This document shows positions 37,915 to 49,400 of a stretch of DNA of 64,000 nt, piece after piece. Source of the DNA: Galbula dea. Lineage: Eukaryota > Chordata > Aves > Piciformes > Galbulidae. Under the pieces are notes generated by a model, which saw only the letters and a list, made by a program, of their open reading frames with translations, had not been told where the DNA came from and did not search any database. The stretch spans positions 434,001-498,000 of the forward strand of contig VWZX01006702.1 in assembly GCA_013399015.1 (NCBI GenBank). The letters run 5' to 3'. Both the position numbers and the translations under genes were made by a program. Position 1 is the stretch's first letter. Each line of letters opens with the position of its first letter.

Positions 37915-38439
37915 CAAACCTGAGTACCGGGTGCAGTTTTGGGTGCCACAGAATAGAGAAGATATCAAGCTGTTGGAAAGCATCCAGAGGAGGGCTACAC
38001 AAAGATGGTGAAGGGTCTGGAGGGGAAACCTTATGAAGAGCAGCTGAGGTCACTTGGTTTGTTCAGCCTGGAGCAGAGGAGACCGAGGGGAGACTTCGTT
38101 GTTGCCTTCAACATCCTCAGGAGGGACTGCAGAGGGACAGGCACTGGTCTCTTTACTCTTGTGGATAGTGGTAGGACCAGAGGTAATGATATCAAGTTGA
38201 GTCAGGGAGGCTCAGGTTAGATATCCAAAAAAGTTTTTTCACCCAGAGGGTGGCTGGGCTCTGGAACAACCTCCCAGGGGAGGTAGTCACAGCACCAAAC
38301 CTAACTGAGTTCAAGAAGCATTTGGTCATCACTCTCAGGGACGTGGTGTGATTCTTGGGGTGTCCTGCATAGGATTAGGAGCTGGCTAGATGATCCTTCT
38401 GGGTCCCTTCCAGCTCAGAATAGTCTATGGTTCTATGAT
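37915..38439 (+). mobile_element. CR1 LINE, longest copy in the window, ORF2 tail broken
   Basis: About 525 bp of CR1. The C-terminal region of the second ORF (the reverse-transcriptase-bearing protein) is readable in two blocks: the first at about 38005-38205 (GLEGKPYEEQLRSLGLFSLE, then DSGRTRGNDIKL) and the second in another frame at about 38206-38351 (FFTQRVAGLWNNLP, then a stop). One frameshift near 38205 separates them. The 3' UTR follows, with 'gggtcccttccagctcag' and terminal 'ggttctatgatc'. The 'ccagctcag' type of tail is shared with the copy at 3071-3367. The element is 5'-truncated and inactive. Confidence 0.93.
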
Positions 38440-41400
38440 CATTTTAGGTTTAAAATAGTTGTATTTATTGTAATGTAAGACTTGTATTCAAAAAGTCTTA
38501 GAGTTGTTGATAGATGTGCTGGTATGGGTAAGTGCACAGCTGCTAGCTGCTTCAGATAAAACTCTGCATGAAATTGTGCCATTTATATATATATAAATAT
38601 ATATTTATGTAAACTGTTGTTTACAGACTTGGAGAACAGGGATAGTAGTGGTTTTACATGAAATCACAGTGAATATATGGGGCATGCCTATATTTATGAG
38701 AATTCTGCTGCCTCAAGGAAATGGAATGACTTTACACCACCATACCTGGCATTGAGCTCTCTGGAATTAGATATCAGGAATATTTATGCAATATATATTT
38801 CATATGCTCTTCAGAAAGCTTGTGCTTCCCAGGAAAACTGATTTAGGTTTGCCACTGTTTTGAACCACCCCTGCCTAGGCAATACACTGGAGTTTTGCTC
38901 CTTGTAGCACTTTAGCTCCTCATAGCACTTGAAGATTATCTCAGTCTGTTTATCTTTCTCTTGCTTGTTAATTTTTGAGCACAGATTAGCTCCAGACATC
39001 ATTTTTCTGTTCTTTCCAAGAGTTCCCTCACAGATTTGTCATTAAACTTCTTGCTACTTACTTATTGCCTAGATCCAGATAATTGCTGGTTGAGTCTAAC
39101 AGCCCTTGTAATGGAATTTAAGCAGGTGGCTTTGGCCAGAGCAGTCTGAGAGGCCTTTTTTCTGTCTTTGCAATTCCTTTAGCTCTGCTCTTTGCAGAAA
39201 TGAGGCTGTCAGACCTTTCCAAAAGCCCACACATCCTCTGGCAAGTGGATAGATCTCTTTATTTCTTCCATTTACAATTGCAGGAAGTCAGACCTCACAG
39301 CACACTTGCATTTGAAGCCACTTTTGTTGTTCAACCAATTTGAGATTACCTTTGATATCTCTACCTTATAAAACTCTTGCCTGGATTTCTCTGGGGCCAG
39401 GATTTCGGAGGGATCCTGCTTCTTGGCCAAATTCCTGTGAGCTTATCAGGCAGGCAGGTAGGGAACATAGAAACCCACTAGCCCATCTGGCAAATTGACC
39501 ACTCATCCTTTTAAATCCTGTTGAGACTCCAGCAAAGATAGCAGAGCTGCCCTTTCCTTCCAGATGAAGGGCAATAAGTGCCTAGCCAGCATCTGTCTCC
39601 AAATATGATTTTGCTTAAAACCCTGAGGCAAACCTGAAGCAGTTCCACTCATTACTCCATCTAGAAATCCTGAAGCTTTCTGTGTTCAGCTCATGGCTCC
39701 CCACAATCCCATGGTTGTTACCATGTTGTATATCATGCTGTGTTAGGAGTGGTCTTCAAGTTGCTTCTGTATCTCAGGGGGCAATGATCTGCACCTTTGG
39801 AGTCTCCTTTTGTTCTGGCTTCAAGTCTCTGCATCCTGGTGGTGTGGAGCTGAGTGGCAGTGGAGATTCCATCCATAGTCACAGAGGAGAGACTGATGTG
39901 AGCTGAGAGCTTTACTTCTTCTAATCCCTGCCATCTCTCTATTTCTGTGCTGTGGTTTTCCCTGTCTTGACTACCCAGATATGATATTTAACAGAAACTT
40001 TGAACTTGTGCTTACCCATACTCCCCCTCCTAGAACAGGAGTGCACCTCAGCTGATCCTGCTGATGAGCTGCCACTTTTAAATATATGGAATGTCTATAT
40101 ATAAAAATACATCAAATTATAGAGTTTTATATATATATATATGTTACTAGTACCTTGCAGAACAAACAGTTAGCTACAACTCAACATTAAGTCTTTTTCA
40201 AACACCTAGCTCTCTTGATATTACACATTCTAAACAAATGTTCACATTTTAAAGAATCCAGATCTTGGCAAAAGAAACATGAGGAGGTCCAGGGAGTTTC
40301 TCCACTGCCAGGCAAGCCTCTGTCACCTGCCATCATTTTTCTTCAGGCTGCTACTTGTGTGCCATGCCCTCATGTTGCTTACAAATGTACACATGCACAA
40401 GTGCCTTCCACAATGAAATGAAGAGCCTTCATATTTTTCATTCTGGTATTTAAAAGGGGGGGAAAAAAAACCCAAACACCAAACCAAAACAAGAACAATC
40501 TATTTGGAATTTGGTTCCCACAGAAACAACAGTTTGCAGGGCTATTTGAGAAACCCTAGGACACCCCAGCTGGCCTCTAGCCTCTTGTCCAGAAGGACTC
40601 AGGTCTTCAATGCAATCTGTATCATGTCTACCAGGGTAAGAGATCTTGGATACCAAGGAATTCTACAGTGTCTCTAGTTAGGTTATTTTAAGCACCTTTA
40701 TCACTGTATTGTCCTGGCAGAGAAAAGTTCTTTTGCTTCAAGCAGGTGAAAACTTTACAGGTATTTTGGTAACTGCCATACACAAAGAAACCTTGCAAAA
40801 TAACCCAGTAGAGTGTACCAGCTCTGTGAGATCAAGATTTCATCATCCTATTAACAGTTTTCTAAGAGCTCTGGAATCAAAATGTTCCCATTCTGTATCC
40901 ATTCCTACTCCACCTCACTCATCACAGGGATAAATACATCTTTGAATGTCTCAGGCTTCCCAACCTTCCCCTGCAGAAAGAGAGGTAATGATTGCAAAGA
41001 GAGAAGCTCCCCAGACTCCAGGGGCAAAAGAGAGGGGACAATCTGTTAGCTTCTAATAGGCTTCTTCTTCCATCCAAAGATGCTTGCAAGATTTGTTTCG
41101 TTGTGAGGAAATGGCACAAAGGAAATTTCTACAAGTCCTCGTGTTTTGAAGTATTTTAAAGTAAATAAGGAAATATTTAAAGCAAGGAGGAAACTATAGA
41201 ATGCAGACAGCAAGAAAATACTGACAGTATATCAGCTATTAAATTGCATAGCCAGTTTATCCAAGGATAGCTAAAGCAATGATGTGAAAGCAATAAATGA
41301 TCTTTTCCCAGCTAACAAATCAGTCTGTAATGGGTGAGGCCAAGTTCTTATCTGCAGAAGAAAACAGGACTCTGCCAGCAGCTGGGTTGATGAACCAGTG

Positions 41401-42195
41401 CCAAGTATCAGCTAACTGAAAGTATCTAAACTTGTAAAATATCATCAATGCAGGCTCCTTCTGGAGCTGGTTAGTCATGTGGCCAGGATGAGCTGATCCC
41501 CAATGGGTCAGTCTTGCTGCCATTGCAGTTTACTCAAGTTCAGAAATGCCATGGAAGAGATTTTGTCTTCTCAGATACAAGACCCATGCTGGAGATCTTG
41601 CTCTGGGTTGCACACAGAAGGAAGGCCATGCAGGAGCTGCTCACAAGCCCCATTTATCTTCCCTTCTGTAAGGTGGCTCCCCAGAGTGGCCTGCTGTCCC
41701 ACACCACCTCACTTCTCACACCTCAAGCTAGCAAAAGCTATAGTAACCAGCAAAGGGGCTGCAGGGTAGCCCAGGTAAGGAAGACCTTTGGCAATTTCAC
41801 TGCTGTTGCTAGTAGTAGGAACCATACTGTCTCTGATTAGAGTGTTTCTTTGGCTGCCATTCTGCTTCTGAAGGACAAAAAGCAGCTACCGAATTTGATC
41901 TTGATAAACAAGCGTGGGCAAGATGTTACAGGCACTGGCTTTGGGGATGAAATCATATTGGCAAGTCACTATCTGTGGCTGTATCTGCAGGATTTGTGTA
42001 AGCTGAAACAATATTCAGTCACTGGATTAATCCCTCTCACACCTTTCATGACCCCAAGGTCTGTTGCAATGCTCCTGCAGTTGCACAATGCTAATTACCT
42101 AGGTGCTGGTGATATCCATATGATTGGAAATGCCTTCATTTCTCAGGGCTCCCAGCACAAAACAGTCCTGGGGCGAGGGCATTGACTTCATTAAG
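38440..42195. other. Unique non-coding DNA with A/T simple repeats
   Basis: A/T-rich simple sequence lies at 38581-38610 and an (AT)n at 40127-40142; an A/C-rich tract at 40456-40495. Overlapping + open frames at 41503-42185 (for example 41850-42185, 111 codons) have a length expected by chance and no recognisable domain. Confidence 0.5.
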
Positions 42196-42290
42196 GATTC
42201 AGTTTGGGACTCAGCTTTCAACTCTGCCACACAACTTTTGCATGACATTGAGCAAGTCACCTAGCCAGGTTTTCCTCTGTAAATGGAAAG
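42196..42290 (+). mobile_element. MIR-like CORE-SINE relic
   Basis: 'caactctgccacacaac' followed by 'gagcaagtcacctagcc' and 'tttcctctgtaaatgg' reproduces the core and 3' part of the MIR/CORE-SINE consensus (CTCTGCCAC, then GGCAAGTCACTTAGCC, then TTTCCTCATCTGTAAAATGG). Divergence is high, as expected for a family inactive since early amniote times. About 95 bp is recognisable. Confidence 0.65.
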
Positions 42291-42728
42291 AAAAACTCTT
42301 TTTACTCTAGTGGAAGTCTAAATGCTTTCACTGTTGAGAATCCTTTCAAATGCTTTTGATGAAAGCCAGGTACTATTACTAGGATGCTCATGCTGATGTC
42401 TCTTGTATGTGTTTGCTAGTCTGTCTTCTAAAGTTACTGAAACCTTTCCAGACTTCTGGCTAGTTTCAAACTCATAGTTGGAAAAAAAAAAAAGAAAAGG
42501 GGAAAGAAAAAAGCCCCAACCCTTAAAACCTGGGTAGACAAAGGATTCCCCCTGCACACAAGCCACAGACCCATTTCATGTCTCTTAAGTGTGGCATTCC
42601 CAATGCTTCAAGTCAGGCTTTCTGAAATAACCAGCCTTCTTGGATCATCTGTTTGTGTGCAGCTCCACTCCTTCCCTTCCCCCCCATCAACTGGGGGAAA
42701 AACTGAACAGAAACCAATAAGCTTAAAT
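42291..42728. other. Unique non-coding DNA with A-rich tract
   Basis: An A/G-rich run lies at 42480-42513. Otherwise nothing recognised between the two ancient relics. Confidence 0.5.
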
Positions 42729-42823
42729 ATTTCTTTAGCATTTGCTAAGACTCTGTGACCCCATGTGAACCTTGTCTTGACCCCAGCCCATGTGGGGTCA
42801 CGACCCACAGTTGGAAAACACTG
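42729..42823 (-). mobile_element. hAT/Charlie-like DNA transposon fragment
   Basis: Read on the minus strand from 42823, the end is CAGTGTTTTCCAACTGTGGG followed by TCGTGACCCC, the typical terminal region of Charlie-family hAT elements. The other terminus is not recognisable, so this is a fragment. The 8 bp outside the end (gcctaaat, 42824-42831) nearly match gcttaaat at 42721-42728, which would fit a degenerate 8-bp target-site duplication, but the inner boundary lacks a matching terminal inverted repeat. Confidence 0.6.
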
Positions 42824-42831
42824 GCCTAAAT

Positions 42832-45800
42832 TTAAGATGTTAGTTGGGCTGTTTCTCAGAGGTGACTTGACAGCTGTCCACTTCTCTGGATGTGGTGCAC
42901 TCTTGGAGAGGGCTTTCTGACCTGTCAGTCATGAGATGCTGCATTTCACCCACATCAGGCAGTTTGTGCCATGGAGTTTAAGGAGGAACAAAGACAACAC
43001 AGCACAAAAATGAGGTTTCTGTTTAAGTTCTTGGCTTGCTATGACTCCTGGGCACCTCAAGCTGTTTTCTTCCTGATTTCATTTTTACTCTGGAATGGTT
43101 CAGATTTTAAGATGAGGTCATTTCTATCAAGACAGTCAGTTTGCACTGATTAGACAAAGGACCCCAGAAAAATGAGGACTAGATGTCAAAAAAAGACTCA
43201 AATGAAAGCAGAGCATAATATTTACAAGAGGGCTGTGTGCATTTTGGATGTTCTCTGAGAAAATGATCTGCAGAGCTGGCAGGAGCAGTGGCAGGTTGAG
43301 TCAGGAAGAGAAGAAATCAAGAGAGACAACCAGCCACTGGGGACATGAGGAGTGTGGATGGTGGCAGAAAAGGAAAGCACTGGAGAGTACATCTGAGAAG
43401 CACCAAATGGAGCAGAAGTGCTGAAAAACAGATTAACATGGGCATTAAAGGGGAGAGGAGACATAGGAAGGAAGTCATTTGGAACATGTGGCTCAAGGGA
43501 GAGGGAGGCAGTGACAGTTGATTTATTTTCTCTGAAGAGCAAGTTGGACAATGTGGATGCAGATCTGAGCTGGCTTCCTTCCCTGGCCATTCTATACTCT
43601 GCTGGGCCTCAAGCCTCCATGGGCTAGGATGGGAGTGACTGAGCTCCCAAGGTTGGGTGTGCCAGGTTACAGTTTTCCTTCTCAAATGAGAATTTGAGGT
43701 GCAGGTAGGAACTCAGCTAGGACCTGGCAGTGGCTAGTGTCTCTCAAACTGGTGACACATTGTCTGCTACTCATGAAGCCTTTTCTTGCCCCTGGGAGAG
43801 GCAAGAAATTCTCAGGTGTTGGTGTCAAAATCAAATACATGAGAACTCCTGCTTCTCCCAAATCCATCTCTTGTTGTATCACTGCTCATAGCTCCTCAAC
43901 TGCCTTGTCCTCACTGCTTGTGGTTCAAAATCCTTGCCCATGACAAGGACAGGCCTGGGCCACCCATTCCCCTGCAGAACAGTGGGCTGTTAGCACTGCT
44001 TCTTTGCTTGGCTTTCAGGCACATTTCCTTGGCAGAGTGTGTTTCTGCTTCCTGGAAATGGGCACTTGCAGTCAAGGACAGTTTATCTTTGATCCCCAGA
44101 CTGCTTTGGACTCCAGGTATCCCCAGGAGCTTAAACACAGCCTGTTCCAGAAGCACAGGTGTATGGCTGCTCTGGCTAACATCCCTCTGGCCATAGCTGA
44201 TGATGAGCAGAGAGTTTGTGCCCAGGATTCTGAAATATTGCTATTCTCTCTCTGTGGCATAAAAATAGCAAACCATAGAAGATGCTTACTTCATTTTTTC
44301 CTCACTGTTTGACAACATTATTTACATGAAGATTGCCCATGTTTTTTATTCTGCAGTGCTCTCTTGAGTTGTGAGCTGTGGGTATGTTCTGGTTAAGCTT
44401 AACTTTGGCAGGTACTTCACATAATGCAAGCCTCTCTGCCCTCTTCACAGAGAGCTCCTGTGCTTCTTGCCCCCTTTCTTCCCTCATCCATAGCTTCCTG
44501 TCTGGTTAGGAATTTTCCATTCACTAAATACCTGCCTGCTGAAGAGATATTTGGAGAAGCAGCTCTCTTAAACTTCAGTCAACCTCCTCAGCAAACCTAT
44601 TGCTTAGCCAAAGTTCAGTTGTTAACTCTTCCTACCTTCAGTTGTCTTTGGTGTGTACATGGCCATCATGGCACACATGCTGGGGGCCCTGTCAGCAGAA
44701 GTGGCTCCAGCAAGTTGCATTCTCTGCTATTTCCATTTTCATAGCTTGCTTTCTTATGTTGGTGCAAGTGCAAGAGTGGAATGAACAGGTTTCTCCAAGC
44801 AAACTCTTCAGTTACAGTGTCTTTTCCTCATGTTGTACAAAAGAATGTTTTCAGGGATATAGCTGGCCACAGCATCAGGCACAGGGTGTCTGTTCTGAGA
44901 GGAAAAAAGCTATTCAGGCATGGTTTCTCTTGAAAAATGGTCTGAGATGGAGCTGGCTTTATTTTTCCTCCCTTTGAAAATTAGTAGGACTAGAAAAGAC
45001 TAGAATTTCTGGGTAAAAGAGATATTTTTTTGCTTGTCACACATTCTTGGTTCTGATATCAGCTGAGAGGGATACTAGTATGCAGCTGGTTTAATCTAAT
45101 ACATTGAGAGAGGAACAAGATGCCTTTGGTTAGCAAACTTTATTGTAAGAAGATAAAGGTCAAGACCTTAGCAAGGGCCAGGAAGGTCCAAGAGACTGTT
45201 CAAATGGTCTCTGCCTCTTCTGTTGGATTGAGCATCACCATTTGATCCCATGAACACCACAGGTGGAGTTTCACATCTCCATTGTACCTCAGACATGAAT
45301 CCCAAAGTGATCCTAAGAGATGCAAAGGCACCTGTGTTTCCATGGGGTTACAATTCCAGGGTTCATACAGTCTTCACCTGCTAGAAGCAGTAGGGAGAAA
45401 GGTTTCTGAAGTACCTCTCTGTAATTGTCCCTAGCTGTTGCCAGCTTCACTCCTGCTGGCATGATGAGGAGTCTGGTCTAACCATATCTCCAGGGAATGT
45501 TAAGACCTGCTAGAATGCTAATAACTTTGATTTTAAAAGTACCTCTTTACAATCCCAGTCATCTGCCTATTTCCACTATTTTCTTTGAGACAAAGTGCCC
45601 TTTTGATTATTTGCCTGCTCTTGCAAATCCATATGCAAAGATGAGTGTAGCATAAAGGAAAAAAAAAGAGAAAAATAATTAGAGAAAATAAAATTTGAAA
45701 GAAAAATAAAGCCCAGAGAGCCTCCAGGAGTACCAGGATTTGTGTAGACATTAACAGGCTGAACTCTTCTATCAGGAAGGAAATGAAAAAATGAAATCTA

Positions 45801-46480
45801 TATATGTTTGCAGATTATGAGTGTCAAATAGAAGGAGTTTAGTAAGAAATCTAATAGGCTTTGTTAGGTGGGCAGATCTGATAAATCATGTTTTAGAGTT
45901 GAAAGTGGATTAGATAAGCCATAACTAATTTGTCAGGTTTTGACTGAATATGACATTTTAATCAACTTCATCTTTGAACTGGAGGCCTGTTGTAGAAGGA
46001 ATTTCCAGCTGACCTGTCACTTCTTTTTTAACAGTGAGCAAAAAAAAGAAAAGGAGGAATGGAATGATCTAGAAGCTAATTGCTAAGTTAGAGTAAGTGT
46101 GGTGAAACAGAATGAGATAATCAAATTGGATGTTGAGAAGGAAAGAAAACCATTTCTCTTGTAATTGACTGGGTTGTCTCTGGTACACTGTGACTCTCAT
46201 ACCCTGTGGAATAAGTAAACTGCTTAATCACCTTCCCCTTATTGCTGCAAAGCCCATGGCATGAGTGGTCAGCCCACGAGTCATTAAGTCCTCTGAAAAA
46301 GGGCAGATTCAAATGCTTCAGCTCTGCCTTGCTAACCTCTTTAGTACTCAGCAAATGGCATGGACCTGAGGAAGAGGAGATCCTGTTTTGCAAGCTCCCT
46401 GATTTACAGATTCCCCCATCCAAGGATACTGTCTTTGGAACATTAATACCAGATGTTGGAACACTGAGTCTTTAATCAGA
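42832..46480. other. Unique non-coding DNA, nothing recognised
   Basis: Overlapping open frames on both strands (43222-43685 minus, 43911-44312 on both strands, 44424-44977 plus) have no recognisable domain, signal peptide or splice support. Confidence 0.5.
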
Positions 46481-49400
46481 GCGTTAATTTATCCTCTGTT
46501 TGTTACTGTCACTGGCTGAATACTGGATGTGCAGAATTCCATATGGGAAAGTACTTAATGTAATCAGGTAATACATTAGAGAGGTGCTGCTCAGCTGTCA
46601 GGCTGGTGGAATGTCAAGGGGTGCCAAGAAAAGCACTGCAAGTATGAAAGAGAAAGAAAGAAAAAGGAAGGTGGGAGGGAGAAGGGTGAGATTGTCTTTA
46701 GGCCTGGCCAATAAGAAGCTGCCTCTCCAGCTAGAACTGCTCAAGCTCACCCCTTCAGATTGCCCTGCCCTGCCTTCTGTCACTGCTGGGGTGTGATTTC
46801 TCTCTGAGGCAACCAACTGTTGCACAAGTGCACTATGTGCTGCTGGCTGCACAAAGAGCCTCTCTAGAACACATAAGAAACACCACAGGAGCATGCACGA
46901 AGGAGAAAGGTCTCCCAAACAGATGACAGACTGTCTCTGGGCTGAGGAACAGTTGCTGGTTTCTGCTGCTGTTGTTTCAAAGAGAAGGATGTGCTGAAGT
47001 GTTCAGTGTTGGTGTGCAATATTGAGGACCCTGTATGACTCCCAGTTAAGAGGGGGGAGTTTGTCTGTAAGCATCCCATCTGTCAAAACGTGCAAGATGT
47101 CTGTGTGCTCCATGCTCTTGACAGCGTGGCCTCAGGCATCCCCCTTGCTCTTGAAAAAGGCATGCTGTGCCAGCAGAGAAAGTGTATGAGTTAGGAACTG
47201 AGACCCCTGCCAGAGTCCAAAGAGGGAGGTGGATGCCTCTTCTCAGAGTCATTCTGAGCAGGGACTTCAGCTGAGTGCTCAAAATCATTCCCCAGAGAAA
47301 GTCATTTCTTTCCCTTGAGGGTAAATAGGAAGAAGCTAGACAGTTGGAGCAAGGGCATGAATCAGTGCAGAGAAGAGGAAGAAAGAATGCTGTTTCATCC
47401 CAGCAATAGTCTTTTGTTTTGGTGGGGTTTATTTCTAGATTGATTATTACCTCAAAAAGCAAATAAAGCTAAAATAAAATTCTTTACAATGGAAAGCTAA
47501 GGTTGTATTGCAATATTAACAGGAATATGGCTTCAGGTCTCTGGTAACACAGTGATGTTCACCAGTTCACCACGTTACTTACCCTTGAAAGGGATGCAAT
47601 ATTTTATATGACTTCTATCATCTGTTAATGCAAGCCAGTGATTATTTAAAGGCATCCAAGAGGGAGCTGCTCTGTGCAGTGGGAAGTCTCTTACCTCACT
47701 TTGAGAATCAGATAATCACATTATCCAGGTAACATATTTACCAAGGCTTGACAAGTTTGTTTCAACTGACAAGTTCTTACTACCAAAGAAGTAGGTGAAA
47801 AGGAAATTTTCTTCTGTGTATGTGTGTGAAGGTCCACATGTGATTCCAGAGTGTCAAGGCAGAGCATTATCTGTTCTGTATTTCATTGTGACTGACTGAT
47901 TGAGAGAAGGATCTGATAGACACAGTGATTTGAAAGAGGAATTAAATCCTGTCAAAAATGCTTCACTGAATTTCCCAAACTCTTAACTGTGATCTTCATA
48001 TGGAGGGTAAAAACTGTGAAATAACTTCCTAAGGGATGTCAGAGAGTTCTGTGATGGTCCATTTAGTAACACCAAAGCTGGCTTTTGCACTCTGGTTCTT
48101 GTGGGGTTTTGGGGCTTAGATCTGGCTTTTTGTTGGTTTTCAAAGCTCAAAAGTGTCCAAAAAATTAAACTTGCCAGTGGCCATGATATGGTTGGTAATT
48201 TTCAGACAGTAAAAATGGCTATGCACAAAATACACCTGAACAATTGCTTTGAATGATGCTAATTAGACATAGTTAAACTGCATCTGAAAACCTACATTGC
48301 TTTTGACTGCTTTAGCCTCATGTTTGGTTTCAGCCATGCAGCTCAATGACCTTGATTTCTTCCAATTTTTGCTTTTTCATTCTTTGAAAAGATAATCAAC
48401 ACAAGGTAAAAGTGACAAGGTGTGGTCTAGACTTTGATGGGCACTCTCCTTCAAATGCATTTCAGGAAAATAAATTAGACAAGGTTTGTAAGGAAAGTGA
48501 AAATAAGGTCAGGTGAAGACCCCCAGGCATCAAATCAGAACAGGCCAGGAGCAAGAGGAGCAAGAAATAAATCACCTTCCTGATGAGAGGAGAAGAAGGA
48601 AGCTTCTGGTAAAGGCAGATAGGAGACATAATGACTGGAGGCCTTTTCTTTTCTCTTACCATCCCCATCTGTTCCTGTTAATTTCTGTTTTTGAAGAGGA
48701 GCTGGTACAGTAAATGAGGCAGCCCACCAACATAGCCAGCAAAGGGAGAAGAGAACAGGTTAGAAGAAAGGGAAATGCAGGGGGGTTTATATCTGATGGT
48801 AAACACTTTCATCCTTCCCTGCTGCTTGAATAATGCATCCTAATTTGATATGACTATCCTGGTCACCAAGTTCATGCTAGGGTTATACAATCACAATCTG
48901 ATCATTTTTCTTAAGTACTGCTCAGCACAGAATCCTTTTATGTGGATAAAGGAAAGCAGCTATTCTTTGGCTTGTGATTTTTGGCTTAGGTTGATAGAAG
49001 TGTCAGCCAAGAATAAAAATACCTTTATAATCTTTAGCCTTTTTCCCTGCAGCACTTGTGAGTTGTACTATTATTTCTCCATTGTCCTTCTATCAGCTGA
49101 AAGAGTACTTAGTGTTTATGCATCTGTTGGTATAATAGTATATGGCTTTTGTTCAAGTTTATTGAAACATTGTCCAGAAGAAATGAGTGTGGTCTTCAGA
49201 TTGTGCCTGGCCACATGTGAATAGCTTTGGGTGGTTTTATTTGACCCCTCTCCACTCAGAGGCACCAAGCTGGAACTCAGCCCATCTCATTGCTCCAGTG
49301 TCATGTGTCTTCTGTGACTGAGAAGGTCTAGCTTTTCTAGGAGAACTGAAGATGTCTGCAGGCTGTGTGCAAAATGCCTGAACTTCAGTGACAGCTTCTC

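Noticed and set aside
41503..42185. Cluster of + open frames just before the MIR-like relic
   Set aside because: Lengths (88-111 codons) are ordinary for the window, an in-frame stop lies just upstream of the last one, and no family is recognised.
43222..43685. Two overlapping minus-strand frames of 122 codons each
   Set aside because: They overlap in different frames with no domain; at most one could be real and neither has support.
46864..47462. Overlapping minus frames of 71 and 138 codons
   Set aside because: No recognisable domain and no splice support; consistent with chance.
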